A stretch of 64,000 bases of DNA, from assembly GCF_009664835.1 (NCBI RefSeq), contig NZ_CP045929.1, forward strand, positions 1,736,001-1,800,000, read 5' to 3'. A program made the position numbers and the translations under genes. Below are positions 41,120 through 50,629 of the stretch, piece by piece. The DNA is from Allosaccharopolyspora coralli. GTDB lineage: Bacteria > Actinomycetota > Actinomycetes > Mycobacteriales > Pseudonocardiaceae. The notes below the pieces were generated by a model. The model did not search any database. It saw only the letters and a program-made list of their open reading frames with translations, and had not been told where the DNA came from. The number at the start of each line of letters is the position of its first letter. Position 1 is the first letter of the stretch.

Positions 41120-42187
41120 ATGACTTCCTCTGCCGCCGAACCGATCCGCGTCGGCCTCCTCGGCTACGGCGTGGCGGGAGCCGTGTTCCACGCGCCGCTG
41201 CTCGCAGCCGATCCCCGATTCCGTCTCGACGCGGTGGTGACGGCGAGTCCCAAACGCCAGCAGCAGGTTCGTGTCGAGCACCCGGACACCCGAGTGCTCG
41301 ACACGCCCGAGCAACTGTGGGCGAGTGCGGGGGAGCTGGACCTCGCGGTCGTCGCGACGCCGAACCGCAGCCACGTCGAGCTGACCTCCGCGGCGCTCGA
41401 CGTCGGACTCGGCGTCGTCGTGGACAAACCGTTCACCCCCACAGCGGCCGAAGGGCGAAACCTGATCGAACGAGCCCGATCGGCGGGCCGGTTGCTGACC
41501 GTGTTCCAGAATCGCCGATGGGACAACGACTTCCGGACACTGCGTGCCCTGCTCGAGCGGGACGCGCTGGGCGCGGTCCGCAGGTTCGAGTCGCGTTTCG
41601 AACGATGGGTGCCGACGGCGAAACCCGGCTGGCGGGAACGAGGAGGCCCGGACGAGGCGGGTGGGGTACTCAACGATCTCGGCAGCCACCTCGTCGACCA
41701 GGCGTTGACCCTGTTCGGCCCGGTCGCGTCCGTCTACGCCGAAAGCGATCGTCGGCGGTCGGGTGTCGAGGTCGACGACGACACGTTCGTCGCCCTCACA
41801 CACGTGAACGGCGTTCGCAGTCACTTGTGGACCAGCAAGGTCGCGCCCCGGTTCGGACCGAGGATGCGGGTGCTCGGCGATCGTGCGGCCTTCACCAAGC
41901 ACGGCCTCGATCCGCAGGAAGCGGCACTCCGCGCGGGCGGCCGTCCGGGTGACCTCGGGTGGGGCGAGGAACCCGGCGAGCTGTGGGGAACACTCGGCGC
42001 GGGCGACGAGGTCGAGACGATCGCCTCCGACCCCGGCTGCTACGAGGTGTTCTACGCCGAGCTCGCCGATGCGGTGCGTGCCGGGACACCACCACCGGTG
42101 GACCCGGAGGAGTCGGTCGCGGGCCTCGTCGTGTTGGAAGCGGCACGGCGCTCGGCCGAATCCGGTGAGGTCCAGCACCTGCGCTGA
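41120..42187 (+). CDS. Gfo/Idh/MocA family NAD(P) oxidoreductase
   Basis: About 355 residues. Rossmann motif VGLLGYGVAGAVFHAPLL at residues 13-30 in pieces, EKP-type motif as VVVDKPFTPTAAEGRNL (D-K-P), QNRRWDNDFRTLRALLE, and the C-terminal beta sheet domain with GGVLNDLGSHLVDQALTLFG holding the catalytic His. The YGVAGAVFHAPL form is typical of the YdgJ/scyllo-inositol dehydrogenase-like branch. It reduces or oxidises a sugar or inositol derivative; the substrate is not known. Single gene, possibly leaderless. Confidence 0.88.
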   Translation: MTSSAAEPIRVGLLGYGVAGAVFHAPLLAADPRFRLDAVVTASPKRQQQVRVEHPDTRVLDTPEQLWASAGELDLAVVATPNRSHVELTSAALDVGLGVVVDKPFTPTAAEGRNLIERARSAGRLLTVFQNRRWDNDFRTLRALLERDALGAVRRFESRFERWVPTAKPGWRERGGPDEAGGVLNDLGSHLVDQALTLFGPVASVYAESDRRRSGVEVDDDTFVALTHVNGVRSHLWTSKVAPRFGPRMRVLGDRAAFTKHGLDPQEAALRAGGRPGDLGWGEEPGELWGTLGAGDEVETIASDPGCYEVFYAELADAVRAGTPPPVDPEESVAGLVVLEAARRSAESGEVQHLR

Positions 42188-42268
42188 GTGCCGTCGCGGT
42201 CCTTTCGAGTTGCGAACCCGGCGGCACGCTCCAATCTGGAAGGTGTGCCGCGGAGGAGGGACACGCAG

Positions 42269-44662
42269 ATGACCATGCAGACGTGGCCGACCGGTACCGG
42301 CGTCGCGGCGCACCTGACCTCCGACGAGGTGGACCGGCTACACCGTTGGTGGACGGCGGCGAACTATCTGTCGCTCGGGCAGATCTATCTGTTGGACAAC
42401 CCGTTGTTGCGGGAACCGCTGCGTCCGGAACACATCAAGCCCCGACTGCTCGGTCACTGGGGCACCACGCCCGGTCTCACCTTTGTCTACGCGCATCTCA
42501 ACCGGGCGATCGTCGAGCGCGATCTGGCCATGATGTTGGTGATCGGTCCCGGCCACGGTGGTCCGGCTCCGGTGGCGGCCGCGTGGCTGGAGGGCACCTT
42601 CAGCGAGGTGTACCCGGACGTCGCGCAGGACTACGAGGGGTTGCGCCGGCTGGTCGCTCAGTTCTCCTTCCCCGGCGGGATGCCCAGCCATGCCGCACCG
42701 GAGACGCCGGGGTCCATTCACGAGGGTGGCGAACTGGGGTACTCGTTGTCACACGCGTTCGGTGCGGCGCTGGACAATCCGCACCTCGTCGTCCCGTGCG
42801 TGGTCGGCGACGGAGAGGCCGAGACGGGACCGTCGGCGGCGAGCTGGCAGTCGACCGCGTTCCTCAACCCGGTCACCGACGGCGCCGTGTTGCCGATCCT
42901 GCATCTCAACGGATACAAGATCGCGAGTCCGGCGGTGTGGGCACGGATGCCCGAGGAGGAACTCCTCGCCTTGTTGCGGGGCCACGGCTACGAGCCGTAC
43001 GTCGTGGCGGGGTCGGACCCGACCGTGATGCACCACCTTTTCGCGGCGACTCTGGACCGTTGTCTCGACGAGATCGCAGGGGTGCAGCGGCGCGCGCGCG
43101 AGTCGGGGCGTCCGGATCGGCCACGGTGGCCGATGATCGTGTTACGCAGCCCGAAGGGCTGGACGGCACCTGCGGAGCTCGACGGTGCGCAGTTGGAGGG
43201 CAGTACGCGCTCACACCAGGTTCCGATCTCGGATCCCCGCTCGAATCCGGACCACCTCCGGCTGCTGGAGGAGTGGATGCGCGCCTACGATCCGGCGTCG
43301 CTGTTCGACGACTCCGGTTCTCCGCGTGCGGTCGTTCGCCGGCACAGTCCGTCCGGGCCGCGCCGGATGAGTGCGAGCCCGCACGCCAACGGCGGCACCT
43401 TGCTGCGGCCGTTGCGGTTGCCCGACTTCCGGGACTACGCGGTCGAGGTGGACCCGCCCGGTGCCACGTGGGCAGCGGCGACCCGGAAGCTCGGCGAGTT
43501 GCTGCGGGACGTGCTGCGCCTCAACGAGCCGCACCGCAACTTCCGGTTGTTCTCCCCGGACGAGAACAACTCGAACCGGCTGGAGGCGGTGCTGGAGGCG
43601 ACGCAGCGTACCTGGGTCGGGCCGGTCCACGGCGACGGCGAACGGCTCGACCCGGAGGGACGGCTCATGGAGGTCCTCTCCGAGCACACGTGCCAGGGTT
43701 GGCTGGAGGGCTACCTCTTGACCGGGCGTCACGGGATGTTCTCCTGCTACGAGGCGTTCGCGCACATCGTGGACTCGATGGTCAACCAGCACGCGAAGTG
43801 GCTGAAGACCAGCGGCGAGCTGGCGTGGCGACGCCCGATCGCCTCGTTGAACTATCTGCTCACCTCGCACGTGTGGCGCCAGGACCACAACGGGTTCACC
43901 CACCAGGACCCCGGCTTCATCGACCACGTGATGAACAAGAAGGCCGAACTGGTCCGCGTCTACCTTCCGCCGGACGCGAACACGCTCCTGGTCGTCGCCG
44001 ACCACTGTTTGCGTAGCCGGAACTCCATCAACGTCGTGGTGGCGGGGAAGAACTCGGAACCGCAGTACCTGGGGATCGACGACGCCCTCGTGCACTGCAC
44101 CAAGGGTGTCGGAATCTGGGAGTGGGCGAGCAACGACGTGGACCGCGAGCCGGACGTGGTGCTGGCCTGCGCGGGAGACGTACCGACGATGGAGACGCTG
44201 GCCGCCGTGTCGATGGTGCGCCGCGAGGTTCCGGAGCTGGCGCTGCGCGTGGTCAACGTCGTCGATCTCATGCGGTTGCAGCACGAGCGCGAGAATCCTC
44301 AGGGTCTGGCCGATGTGGACTTCGACGCGGTGTTCACCCGAGACCGCCCGGTGATCTTCGCATATCACGGTTATCCCTGGTTGATCCACCGCTTGGTGTA
44401 CAAGAGACACAACCACGATCAGTTCCACGTGCACGGCTACCGCGAGGAGGGAACGACCACGACACCGTTCGACATGTGTGTGCTGAACAGGATCGACCGC
44501 TTCCACCTGGCGATCGACGTGCTGGACAGGGCGGGCGAGCCGGCCGCGCGGGCCGCGCGCGTGCGGGAGAAGTGGCGGAACAAGCTGATCGAGCACCATC
44601 ACTACGTACGCAGGCACGGCGAGGACATGCCTGAGGCGCGGGAGTGGGAGTGGTCGGGATGA
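42269..44662 (+). CDS. xfp: phosphoketolase (xylulose-5-P/fructose-6-P)
   Basis: About 797 residues, thiamine-diphosphate enzyme that splits xylulose 5-phosphate (and often fructose 6-phosphate) with phosphate to acetyl phosphate and glyceraldehyde 3-phosphate (or erythrose 4-phosphate). Motifs: [58 protein letters not shown], ThDP motif [30 protein letters not shown] and [18 protein letters not shown] 42269 lies after GGAGGAGGG. Overlaps the acetate kinase gene, so acetyl phosphate is converted to acetate with ATP gain. Confidence 0.95.
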   Translation: MTMQTWPTGTGVAAHLTSDEVDRLHRWWTAANYLSLGQIYLLDNPLLREPLRPEHIKPRLLGHWGTTPGLTFVYAHLNRAIVERDLAMMLVIGPGHGGPAPVAAAWLEGTFSEVYPDVAQDYEGLRRLVAQFSFPGGMPSHAAPETPGSIHEGGELGYSLSHAFGAALDNPHLVVPCVVGDGEAETGPSAASWQSTAFLNPVTDGAVLPILHLNGYKIASPAVWARMPEEELLALLRGHGYEPYVVAGSDPTVMHHLFAATLDRCLDEIAGVQRRARESGRPDRPRWPMIVLRSPKGWTAPAELDGAQLEGSTRSHQVPISDPRSNPDHLRLLEEWMRAYDPASLFDDSGSPRAVVRRHSPSGPRRMSASPHANGGTLLRPLRLPDFRDYAVEVDPPGATWAAATRKLGELLRDVLRLNEPHRNFRLFSPDENNSNRLEAVLEATQRTWVGPVHGDGERLDPEGRLMEVLSEHTCQGWLEGYLLTGRHGMFSCYEAFAHIVDSMVNQHAKWLKTSGELAWRRPIASLNYLLTSHVWRQDHNGFTHQDPGFIDHVMNKKAELVRVYLPPDANTLLVVADHCLRSRNSINVVVAGKNSEPQYLGIDDALVHCTKGVGIWEWASNDVDREPDVVLACAGDVPTMETLAAVSMVRREVPELALRVVNVVDLMRLQHERENPQGLADVDFDAVFTRDRPVIFAYHGYPWLIHRLVYKRHNHDQFHVHGYREEGTTTTPFDMCVLNRIDRFHLAIDVLDRAGEPAARAARVREKWRNKLIEHHHYVRRHGEDMPEAREWEWSG

Positions 44663-45744
44663 TGCGGGTGCTCACGGTCAACGCAGGCTCGTCGAGTCTG
44701 AAGATCCGGGTCCTCGAAGGCAACCGGCTGCTCGGTACGCACGACGTCGACCGCTGGGACGGACAACCCGAGCCGATCCACGACGCGTTGGCGACGTACG
44801 CGGTGGACGCTGTGGGCCATCGGGTGGTGCACGGTGGCGGCGACGTGACCGAGGCGACCGTGGTCGATGACGAGGTGCTGCGCTACCTCGACTCGCTCGC
44901 CCCACTCGCCCCGCTGCATCAGCAGCGCGCCTTGGACGGGGTTCGCGCCGGTCTGCAGGCTTCGCCCGCCGGAACGAGGTCCGTCGTGTGCGTGGACACC
45001 TCCTTCCACCACACATTGCCTCCGGCCGCCAGGACTTACGCGCTACCGCGCGAATGGAACCGTGAATGGGGTCTGCGAAGGTTCGGCTTCCACGGTCTGT
45101 CGCACTCCTACGCGGTCCGGACGGCTGCCGAGATCGTCGGGGTCGATCTCGTCAGGTCGCGTGTCCTGTCCTGCCACCTGGGCGCGGGCGCGTCGATGGC
45201 GGCGGTTCGCGACGGTCGCTGCGTGGACACCACGATGGGGATGACGCCCGACGAAGGGTTGGTCATGCAGACCCGCTCGGGTTCGGTCGATCCGGGTCTC
45301 GTCGGGTGGTTGCTCACCGAACAGGGACTCACCGCCAAAGAGGTTTTCGACGCATTGCGGCACCGTTCCGGGGTGGCAGGGCTGTCCGGATCGTCCGGTG
45401 ATCTCCGCGAACTGCTGCACGCGCGGGATCAGGGCGACCAGGAGGCGGCGCTGGCCTTCGACGTCTACCGGCATTCGTTGACTCGCCACGCGGGCGGCCT
45501 GGTCGCGACGATGGGTGGGTTGGATCTGCTCGTGTTCACGGGTGGGATCGGGGAGCACCAGGCGGCGGTGCGGGCCGCGTTGTGCCGGGACCTGGAGTTC
45601 CTCGGCGTGGCGTTGGACTCGGAGCGCAATGGAAGTTCGGGTGATGCGGACCTCAGCAGGCAAGGTGCCCGGGTCCGGACCGTCGTCGTGGAATCCCGGG
45701 AGGATCTGGAGATCGCGCGCCAGACCACCGAGCTGCTCACCTGA
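44659..45744 (+). CDS. ackA: acetate kinase
   Basis: About 361 residues. ASKHA-fold kinase converting acetyl phosphate and ADP to acetate and ATP. N-terminal [16 protein letters not shown] (phosphate 1), catalytic [54 protein letters not shown] and [19 protein letters not shown]. Shorter than the 400-residue norm because of a compact small-domain insert, as in actinobacterial forms found with phosphoketolase. ATG 44659 (or 44662) overlaps the xfp stop, giving tight coupling. Confidence 0.95.
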   Translation: MMRVLTVNAGSSSLKIRVLEGNRLLGTHDVDRWDGQPEPIHDALATYAVDAVGHRVVHGGGDVTEATVVDDEVLRYLDSLAPLAPLHQQRALDGVRAGLQASPAGTRSVVCVDTSFHHTLPPAARTYALPREWNREWGLRRFGFHGLSHSYAVRTAAEIVGVDLVRSRVLSCHLGAGASMAAVRDGRCVDTTMGMTPDEGLVMQTRSGSVDPGLVGWLLTEQGLTAKEVFDALRHRSGVAGLSGSSGDLRELLHARDQGDQEAALAFDVYRHSLTRHAGGLVATMGGLDLLVFTGGIGEHQAAVRAALCRDLEFLGVALDSERNGSSGDADLSRQGARVRTVVVESREDLEIARQTTELLT

Positions 45745-45756
45745 GCCGCTTCACGG

Positions 45757-46581
45757 TCAGCCTCGCGGCCGCCAGCGCCCGAATCCGCCTTCGGTGTTGA
45801 GTACCTGCCCGGTGATCCACCGTGCTTCGTCGGTGACGAGCCACGAGATGAGGCGTGCCGGGTCGTCGGGCTGGCCGAAGCGGCCGAAAGGAAACATGGG
45901 CGCGGTCTGGTGCCACATCTCCTCGGTGAGGTATCCGGTGTCGACAGGACCGGGATTGACGGTGTTGAGCCGGATCCCGCTGTCGGCGATCTCGTCGGCG
46001 AGGGTCGTCGTGATGCCGCCGAGCGCCGCCTTGGCCGCCGCATAGCACACTTCTCCGGGCATGGGTCCGAGACCTTGCCCCGAGGTCATGAACACCACCG
46101 CGCCACCGGCTCGACCGTCGTGTCGTGCGACGAAGGCCTGTGTCAGCAGGATGCTGGATCGCGTGTTCACGGCGAAGTGCCGGTCGAGTCCGGCGGCGGT
46201 CAGATCACCGAGGGTGCCGTCCTCGCCGCTGAGCGCGTGATTGCACACGAGGATGTCGATGTGCCCGAGAGTCGCGACTGCGTTGTCGAGAACCCGGTGC
46301 GGCGCATCGGGTTCGGTCAGGTCCGCGTGCAGATCGGCGAGAACGGCGTCGTCGATGAGATGGGATCGGACGGAGGACAGCACGGCATCCAGGTCGTCGA
46401 CACCCCAGTCCTGATCGTGATCGTGCGGTGCGTAGTGGTGCACGAAGACGTGGGCTCCGAGCGCGGCCAACCTGCATGCGATGGCGTGGCCGATGCCGGC
46501 CCTGCGGCTCACGCCCGTGATCAAGGCGCCCCGCCCCCGCAACGGCAGCGGACCCCGCGACAGGTCGCCAGTTTCGTCCAT
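45757..46581 (-). CDS. short-chain dehydrogenase/reductase (FabG-like)
   Basis: About 274 residues. Cofactor motif ALITGVSRRAGIGHAIACRLA (TGxxxGxG form with an insert), NADP-type segments DLTEPDAPHRVLDNAV, N in VCNHALSG, catalytic S near FMTSGQGLGPMPG, and YAAAK as Y-x3-K in CYAAAKAALGGIT, then NTVNPGPVDTGYL. The TGVSRRxGIG form is typical of SDRs annotated 3-oxoacyl-ACP reductase, but the true substrate is unknown. Convergent with ackA at only 12 bp with no terminator between. Confidence 0.88.
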   Translation of the reverse strand: MDETGDLSRGPLPLRGRGALITGVSRRAGIGHAIACRLAALGAHVFVHHYAPHDHDQDWGVDDLDAVLSSVRSHLIDDAVLADLHADLTEPDAPHRVLDNAVATLGHIDILVCNHALSGEDGTLGDLTAAGLDRHFAVNTRSSILLTQAFVARHDGRAGGAVVFMTSGQGLGPMPGEVCYAAAKAALGGITTTLADEIADSGIRLNTVNPGPVDTGYLTEEMWHQTAPMFPFGRFGQPDDPARLISWLVTDEARWITGQVLNTEGGFGRWRPRG

Positions 46582-46656
46582 ATCGGGATCGTGGCAGTGC
46601 AGACGGAGGCGCTCAACCGAGTTTCCCAGGAGTTCAAGGGTCCCCCTGGGTTAGCC

Positions 46657-46740
46657 TCTCAGAGTGCATTTTGGAACTGGCTTGTGTGCCCGTAGGGCAC
46701 GGTCATGCGTGTCCAGTCTCGGCAGGGTGAGGGGCTCCGG
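46657..46740 (+). repeat. hairpin-repeat copy within a composite element
   Basis: Matches 50020-50098 (minus) well over 80 bases: TGAGAG-type edge, TTGGAACTGGC, the GTGCCCGTAGGGCAC hairpin (46686-46700), CATGCGTG..CCAG, and TCGGCAGGGTGAGGG. Confidence 0.8.
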
Positions 46741-46788
46741 CGTTCGGAGTTCGTGCCTCGCAAGGCAGGGGTTCTCGCCGCGTACGGC

Positions 46789-46878
46789 TGGTACTCAAGA
46801 GGACCCAACGCCGCGGGCGCGAACTGGGGCGGCGGTACCGGACCACCCACCCAGGTTCCACAACGGCCCTCTCAGACT
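46789..46878 (+). repeat. copy 3 of the 85-90 bp dispersed repeat
   Basis: Best-preserved copy: CTGGTACTCAAGAGGACCC, GGCGCGAACTGGGGCGGCGG, CCGGACCACCCACCCAGG and the CCCTCTCAGA end, in this order, shared with 31156-31237 (minus) and less closely with 16931-17019. Confidence 0.8.
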
Positions 46879-46894
46879 CAGTCCGCGCGTCCTT

Positions 46895-47611
46895 TTACTC
46901 CGATCGGCGTGAATGGGAGTTCCAGAGCACGCATTCGTCGCAGTAGCCACCGTCTGCGCGACGCCACCACTGGCAACACGTGCGCCGTCGCGCCCACGGT
47001 CCGGGCGGTTCGCGGTCGAGGTCGAGGAGTTTCACCAGCCCGGTGGCTTCGCGGAGTTCCGTCGCCGAATGCACCGCATCTCCGGGTAGTCCCGCACGCT
47101 GCAGCCGCCACAGCACGGTGCCGAGCAGACCGACTGGGTTTCCCCAGTATTCGTGGCTCGACGCCGGTGGACCACCCAGTGCGTGCAGCGACTCGGCGAG
47201 TGGGGTGAAGAAGGCGCGCATCTCCTTCCACCAGCGGTCCGCATCGGGGTCGACGGCGACCTCGGTGGTGGTGAGCGCGCGCAACCGCCCGTGTTCGTCG
47301 ATCTGGGCGTCGAGTGTGGACAACGCCGGAACCCGTGCGGCGAAGTGGTACTCGGGGACACTGGCGCAACACGCGAGCCAGCCCGCGCGGAACGCCACGA
47401 GCACCAGGCCGGCTCGTCGATGCCGGAACCCACCGCGCTCCTGCCATTCCTCGACACAGCGTGGCAACCACGGTCCTGCCGTGTCGCAAAATTCCGTCCA
47501 CGGCACGGTGGTCAGCGTCTCCGGCGGAGCCAGAGACGGCCGGGGCAGGAGCCGGTCGCACTCGCGTAGACGCCCGCGCAGCACTGCGTCCGAACAGGTG
47601 GGCGCGCGCAT
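46895..47611 (-). CDS. FhuF-like (2Fe-2S) protein
   Basis: About 238 residues. The C-terminus RRTCCQWWRRADGGYCDEC has the C-C-x10-C-x2-C pattern that binds the [2Fe-2S] cluster in FhuF-type ferric siderophore reductases, and the N-terminal 190 residues fit that family in length and in conserved aromatic residues (EYHFAARVPAL; EYWGNPVGLLG). It probably reduces ferric iron released from siderophores in the cytoplasm. No siderophore genes adjoin. ATG 47611 follows GAGGAGACC; a G10 tract lies just upstream. Confidence 0.82.
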   Translation of the reverse strand: MRAPTCSDAVLRGRLRECDRLLPRPSLAPPETLTTVPWTEFCDTAGPWLPRCVEEWQERGGFRHRRAGLVLVAFRAGWLACCASVPEYHFAARVPALSTLDAQIDEHGRLRALTTTEVAVDPDADRWWKEMRAFFTPLAESLHALGGPPASSHEYWGNPVGLLGTVLWRLQRAGLPGDAVHSATELREATGLVKLLDLDREPPGPWARRRTCCQWWRRADGGYCDECVLWNSHSRRSE

Positions 47612-47626
47612 GGGTCTCCTCGGGTT

Positions 47627-47636
47627 GGGGGGGGGG
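47627..47636. repeat. G10 homopolymer tract (C10 on the coding strand)
   Basis: Ten consecutive G on the plus strand, 15-25 bases before the ATG of the FhuF-like gene and outside the coding region. Such runs slip during replication and could vary promoter or leader spacing. Confidence 0.7.
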
Positions 47637-47678
47637 CGCGACGACCCTATCCGCTCGCCGCCGATCGCGGTGTCGTCG

Positions 47679-49961
47679 TCAGGCCGAGGGGTCGACAGAC
47701 AGCGAGGCCGTCGCCGTGCCGAGCGTCGGGTGTTGGCCGGTCAGCGTCACGATGCCGCTCTGCCGGAGGCGGCTCCGGATCCACACCGCACCCGCGCCTC
47801 CGGTCGCCTCCAACGGGAACGGGTTGTCGCCGACCAGCTCGGCAGGCCCGTCGAGATCGAGAGTGACGTCGCCGGTGACGTAGGGCCGCAGGGTTCCGTG
47901 CTCGTCGACGGCACGCAGCTCCGCGCGCGTCGCGTCCGCTCCGTCCGCGACGAGCGCCGGATCGTCGACGACGAGCGAGAGCCGGTCACGGCCGCGATCA
48001 GAGGACAGGTGCCGGGTGAGCACGAGCGTGTCCCCGAGGTAGCCGTCGATGCGCAGCCTGGGAGCGTCGGAACCGTCGATGGTGGACAGATCCGTCAGGA
48101 ACGGCGGGTACGGCAGACGTGGGAACTCGTCGCGCGCCGGCCACAGCGTCGCGAACGGACTCCCGTCGACGGCCAGTTCGAGGCGGTCCAGGTTCGACCA
48201 GATCGCCGCGCGCCGCAACGCCGTCGCCGGGCTCGTCGGATCGAAGTCCCACGAGAACGAAGGCTCGATGACGACGCGTTCCTCCGGCGAGACCTGTGCG
48301 CGGTACACCGCGGCGCCGGGTTTCGGGATCCGGAACAGATCGAGGACTCCCGGCCACTTGATGCCGTCCGCGACGTTTCCGTGTCCCGACGGGTAGTCGA
48401 ACCCGGCCCACGGGAGCACGCCGGTGTAGCGAGGGTCGGACAGCCCGAGGTCGTGCACTCGGGCGTGTGCGAACGCCTGCCCCTGCTGTACGTCCTGGGG
48501 ATCGGTGCGGCGGTAGAACATCGCCGGCCCGGAGAGCGTGCCGACCGCTTCGCTCACGAGGTAGGGCCGATCGTCGCGGGGAGGGGCCAGTTCGGGCCTT
48601 GTGCGGCCGTCGGTGTCGCGGCTCGCCGAGTAGTCGTTGTAGCCGAACACGTCGTGCTGAAATCGCTCGGTCGCGTGGTCGGTGCCGAGGACAGCCCCGG
48701 TGGTCTGGCGCGAATCGTCCAGCGATTGCACCAGGTCCTGGGTGGCCGCGTAGAACTCGGGATGGTCGGCTGTCTCGTTGAGGCGTGCCGCCCAGACAAT
48801 GACCGACGGGTGGTGTCGCGCACGCACGACCATGTCCCCGACATCGCGGTAGGCGCGGCGCAACCATTCGTCGTCGCCGAGGTACTGCCAGCTCGGCGGC
48901 TCGTCCCAGACGAGCAACCCGAGTTCGTCGCAGGCGTCGAGGAATGCCTCGTGCTGCGGGTAGTGCGAACAGCGGACCATGGTGCAGTTCAGTTCGCGCC
49001 GCAGAATCTCCGCGTCCCGTCGCTGCACCCGCGCAGGCATGGCGCCACCGGCGAAGGGATAAAGCTGGTGGCGATTGAGGCCGAAGAGCTGGAGACGTTC
49101 GCCGTTGAGGTAGAAGCCGTCCCGGCGGAACTCCGCGTCGCGGAAGCCGATGCGCCTACTGCGCCGGTCGAGGACGTGTCCGTCCCGCCGCAGTTCGACG
49201 TCGACGGTGTAGAGCTTCGGTGACCGAGTGCTCCACAGCGCGATGTCGTCCAGATCGCGTACGACGACGGTGACGATGTCCTCGTCGCATGCAGCCGAGG
49301 CCTCGGCGAGCACCCGGTCGTCGTCACGCACGGCCACACCGACCGTGACCCCGTCGCCTGCGGACTCGACCTCGCATCGCACTTCGAGTCGCCGCCGGTG
49401 GCCGAGGACGTCCCGGGCAACGGGATGGACATCGGCGAGGTGGTGCTCCGGTACAGCGACCAGGTGGACTTGCCGGTAGAGGCCCGCGGGTTGCCAGAAG
49501 TCGACCGCGCTGCTCGGCCGGTCCAAGCCGTGATTCGGTGGGACTTCGGGGAGGAACGCACCGTCGAGCTCCACGTCGAGCACGTGCGGTCCGGGGGCCT
49601 CGTCCAGAATCGAGGTGATCTCGCGACACCACGGCAGATACCCGCCGAGATGCGGTTCGAGCAGGTGCCCGTCGAGGTGCACGGTGGCTGCGGTGAGCGT
49701 CCCGTCGAACAGCAAGAACCATCGGTGCGTGCTCGCCGGGTCCACGCGGAACCGATGGCGGTACAGCCACCGCCGTTCCCAGCTCGCCGGATCCCACCGG
49801 CGCCACGAGAGCGGGACCACCGTGTGCGGAGGCACCACGGTCGACAGGGACTCGTCCGGAACCGAGGCCGGTTCCTGTCCGCTCGGCAACGGTCCGAACG
49901 ACCACTCCTTGAGCGTGCGGCGCGCACGCCCGACGACGCGCGCGACGTCCGAAGCGGACAT
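47679..49961 (-). CDS. glycoside hydrolase family 2 protein
   Basis: About 760 residues. ATG 49961 follows GGGAGAACGG. Domain order: jelly-roll sugar-binding domain (residues 40-170, LYRHRFRV; LLFDGTLTAATVHLDG), immunoglobulin-like domain (170-275) and TIM barrel (280-560, NGERLQLFGLNRHQLYPF; VRCSHYPQHEAFLDACDELG) with probable acid/base E396 in ARLNET and nucleophile E471 in LVSEAVG, then two beta domains. This is the beta-galactosidase/glucuronidase clan. No signal peptide, so it acts in the cytoplasm. The substrate is not predicted. Stand-alone gene without sugar genes nearby. Confidence 0.9.
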   Translation of the reverse strand: MSASDVARVVGRARRTLKEWSFGPLPSGQEPASVPDESLSTVVPPHTVVPLSWRRWDPASWERRWLYRHRFRVDPASTHRWFLLFDGTLTAATVHLDGHLLEPHLGGYLPWCREITSILDEAPGPHVLDVELDGAFLPEVPPNHGLDRPSSAVDFWQPAGLYRQVHLVAVPEHHLADVHPVARDVLGHRRRLEVRCEVESAGDGVTVGVAVRDDDRVLAEASAACDEDIVTVVVRDLDDIALWSTRSPKLYTVDVELRRDGHVLDRRSRRIGFRDAEFRRDGFYLNGERLQLFGLNRHQLYPFAGGAMPARVQRRDAEILRRELNCTMVRCSHYPQHEAFLDACDELGLLVWDEPPSWQYLGDDEWLRRAYRDVGDMVVRARHHPSVIVWAARLNETADHPEFYAATQDLVQSLDDSRQTTGAVLGTDHATERFQHDVFGYNDYSASRDTDGRTRPELAPPRDDRPYLVSEAVGTLSGPAMFYRRTDPQDVQQGQAFAHARVHDLGLSDPRYTGVLPWAGFDYPSGHGNVADGIKWPGVLDLFRIPKPGAAVYRAQVSPEERVVIEPSFSWDFDPTSPATALRRAAIWSNLDRLELAVDGSPFATLWPARDEFPRLPYPPFLTDLSTIDGSDAPRLRIDGYLGDTLVLTRHLSSDRGRDRLSLVVDDPALVADGADATRAELRAVDEHGTLRPYVTGDVTLDLDGPAELVGDNPFPLEATGGAGAVWIRSRLRQSGIVTLTGQHPTLGTATASLSVDPSA

Positions 49962-50019
49962 CCGTTCTCCCGAATCATCCGTGCCGATGGACGATGACCG
50001 AGGACGATTCGAGCACACC

Positions 50020-50098
50020 AGGCGCCCTCACCCTGCCGAGGCTGGTCACGTACGACCGTGCCCTACGGGCACATGCCAGTTCCCAACTGCGCTCTCAC
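50020..50098 (-). repeat. hairpin-repeat copy
   Basis: On the minus strand aligns with 46657-46740 over about 80 bases, with the hairpin GTGCCCTACGGGCAC at 50058-50072. It lies directly downstream of the membrane-protein gene that ends at 50120. Confidence 0.8.
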
Positions 50099-50119
50099 GG
50101 CCGTTGCCCGGATCCCGGG

Positions 50120-50629
50120 TCAGAACGAGCGGGTGGGACCGGTGTCGTCGATGATCCCGGTGCTCGCCTCGTCCGTTGCCTGCCCGCTGACCTGCCGGGT
50201 CGGGCCGGTGTTGTGCTCGCCGGGCTCGGCGGCGCGCGTCTGCGCGTCCGGGTCGACGGCCTCCATGTCCGGATTCGTGCCGGACGCTGCGCCTGCCGTG
50301 GGCCAGACCGCGGTGTGCTGGGGTGCGGACTGCGCCGGGGCGGCGCGCGGCTGCTCGACCCGCCGTGGCTGAGACGACTGCGGGGCCGGACGTGCGGGAG
50401 TCCGCGGGCTGGACCGTTCCTGCATGCGCCTGCGGTCGGTGGCGTCCTTGTTGTTGATGTAGAGGTTCTGCACCAGCAGCAGGACCAGACCGAAGACCAG
50501 CGCGGCCGCGCACAGCCCGAGCGCGGCCAGGTCACCGTCACGCCAGTAGAACGTGCCAGCCACCCCGATCGCGGCACCGAGCACGATCGCACCCAGGTGA
50601 AAAAGCAGGTGCGAGCCGAACTCCTTCAC
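50120..50629 (-). CDS. two-helix membrane protein with disordered tail
   Basis: About 169 residues. GTG 50629 follows GGAGGGAG. Two helices (about residues 10-29 and 36-56) are followed by a basic stretch (NNKDATDRRRMQER) and a Pro/Gln/Ala-rich tail of 100 residues ending in TGIIDDTGPTRSF. I recognise no family. The layout suggests a membrane-anchored scaffold or partner protein. A hairpin-repeat copy follows its 3' end. Confidence 0.65.
   Translation of the reverse strand: MKEFGSHLLFHLGAIVLGAAIGVAGTFYWRDGDLAALGLCAAALVFGLVLLLVQNLYINNKDATDRRRMQERSSPRTPARPAPQSSQPRRVEQPRAAPAQSAPQHTAVWPTAGAASGTNPDMEAVDPDAQTRAAEPGEHNTGPTRQVSGQATDEASTGIIDDTGPTRSF

Larger units (their letters stand above)
46657..46881. 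repeat. composite MITE-like element with inverted termini
   Basis: The left end CTCTCAGAGTGCATTTTGGAAC and the right end read backwards (TCTGAGAGGGCCGTTGTGGAAC) agree at most positions, so the 225-bp segment has imperfect terminal inverted repeats enclosing one hairpin-repeat copy and one copy of the 85-90 bp repeat. No coding capacity that I can support. It separates the SDR and FhuF-like genes. Confidence 0.6.

Noticed and set aside
40223-42313. 696-codon open frame on the minus strand
   Set aside because: Runs antisense through the response regulator and Gfo/Idh/MocA genes; high-GC shadow frame of Arg/His/Val-rich composition with no motifs or ribosome site.
46980-49223. 747-codon open frame on the plus strand
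   Set aside because: Antisense to the FhuF-like and GH2 genes, which carry catalytic motifs; composition is that of a shadow frame.
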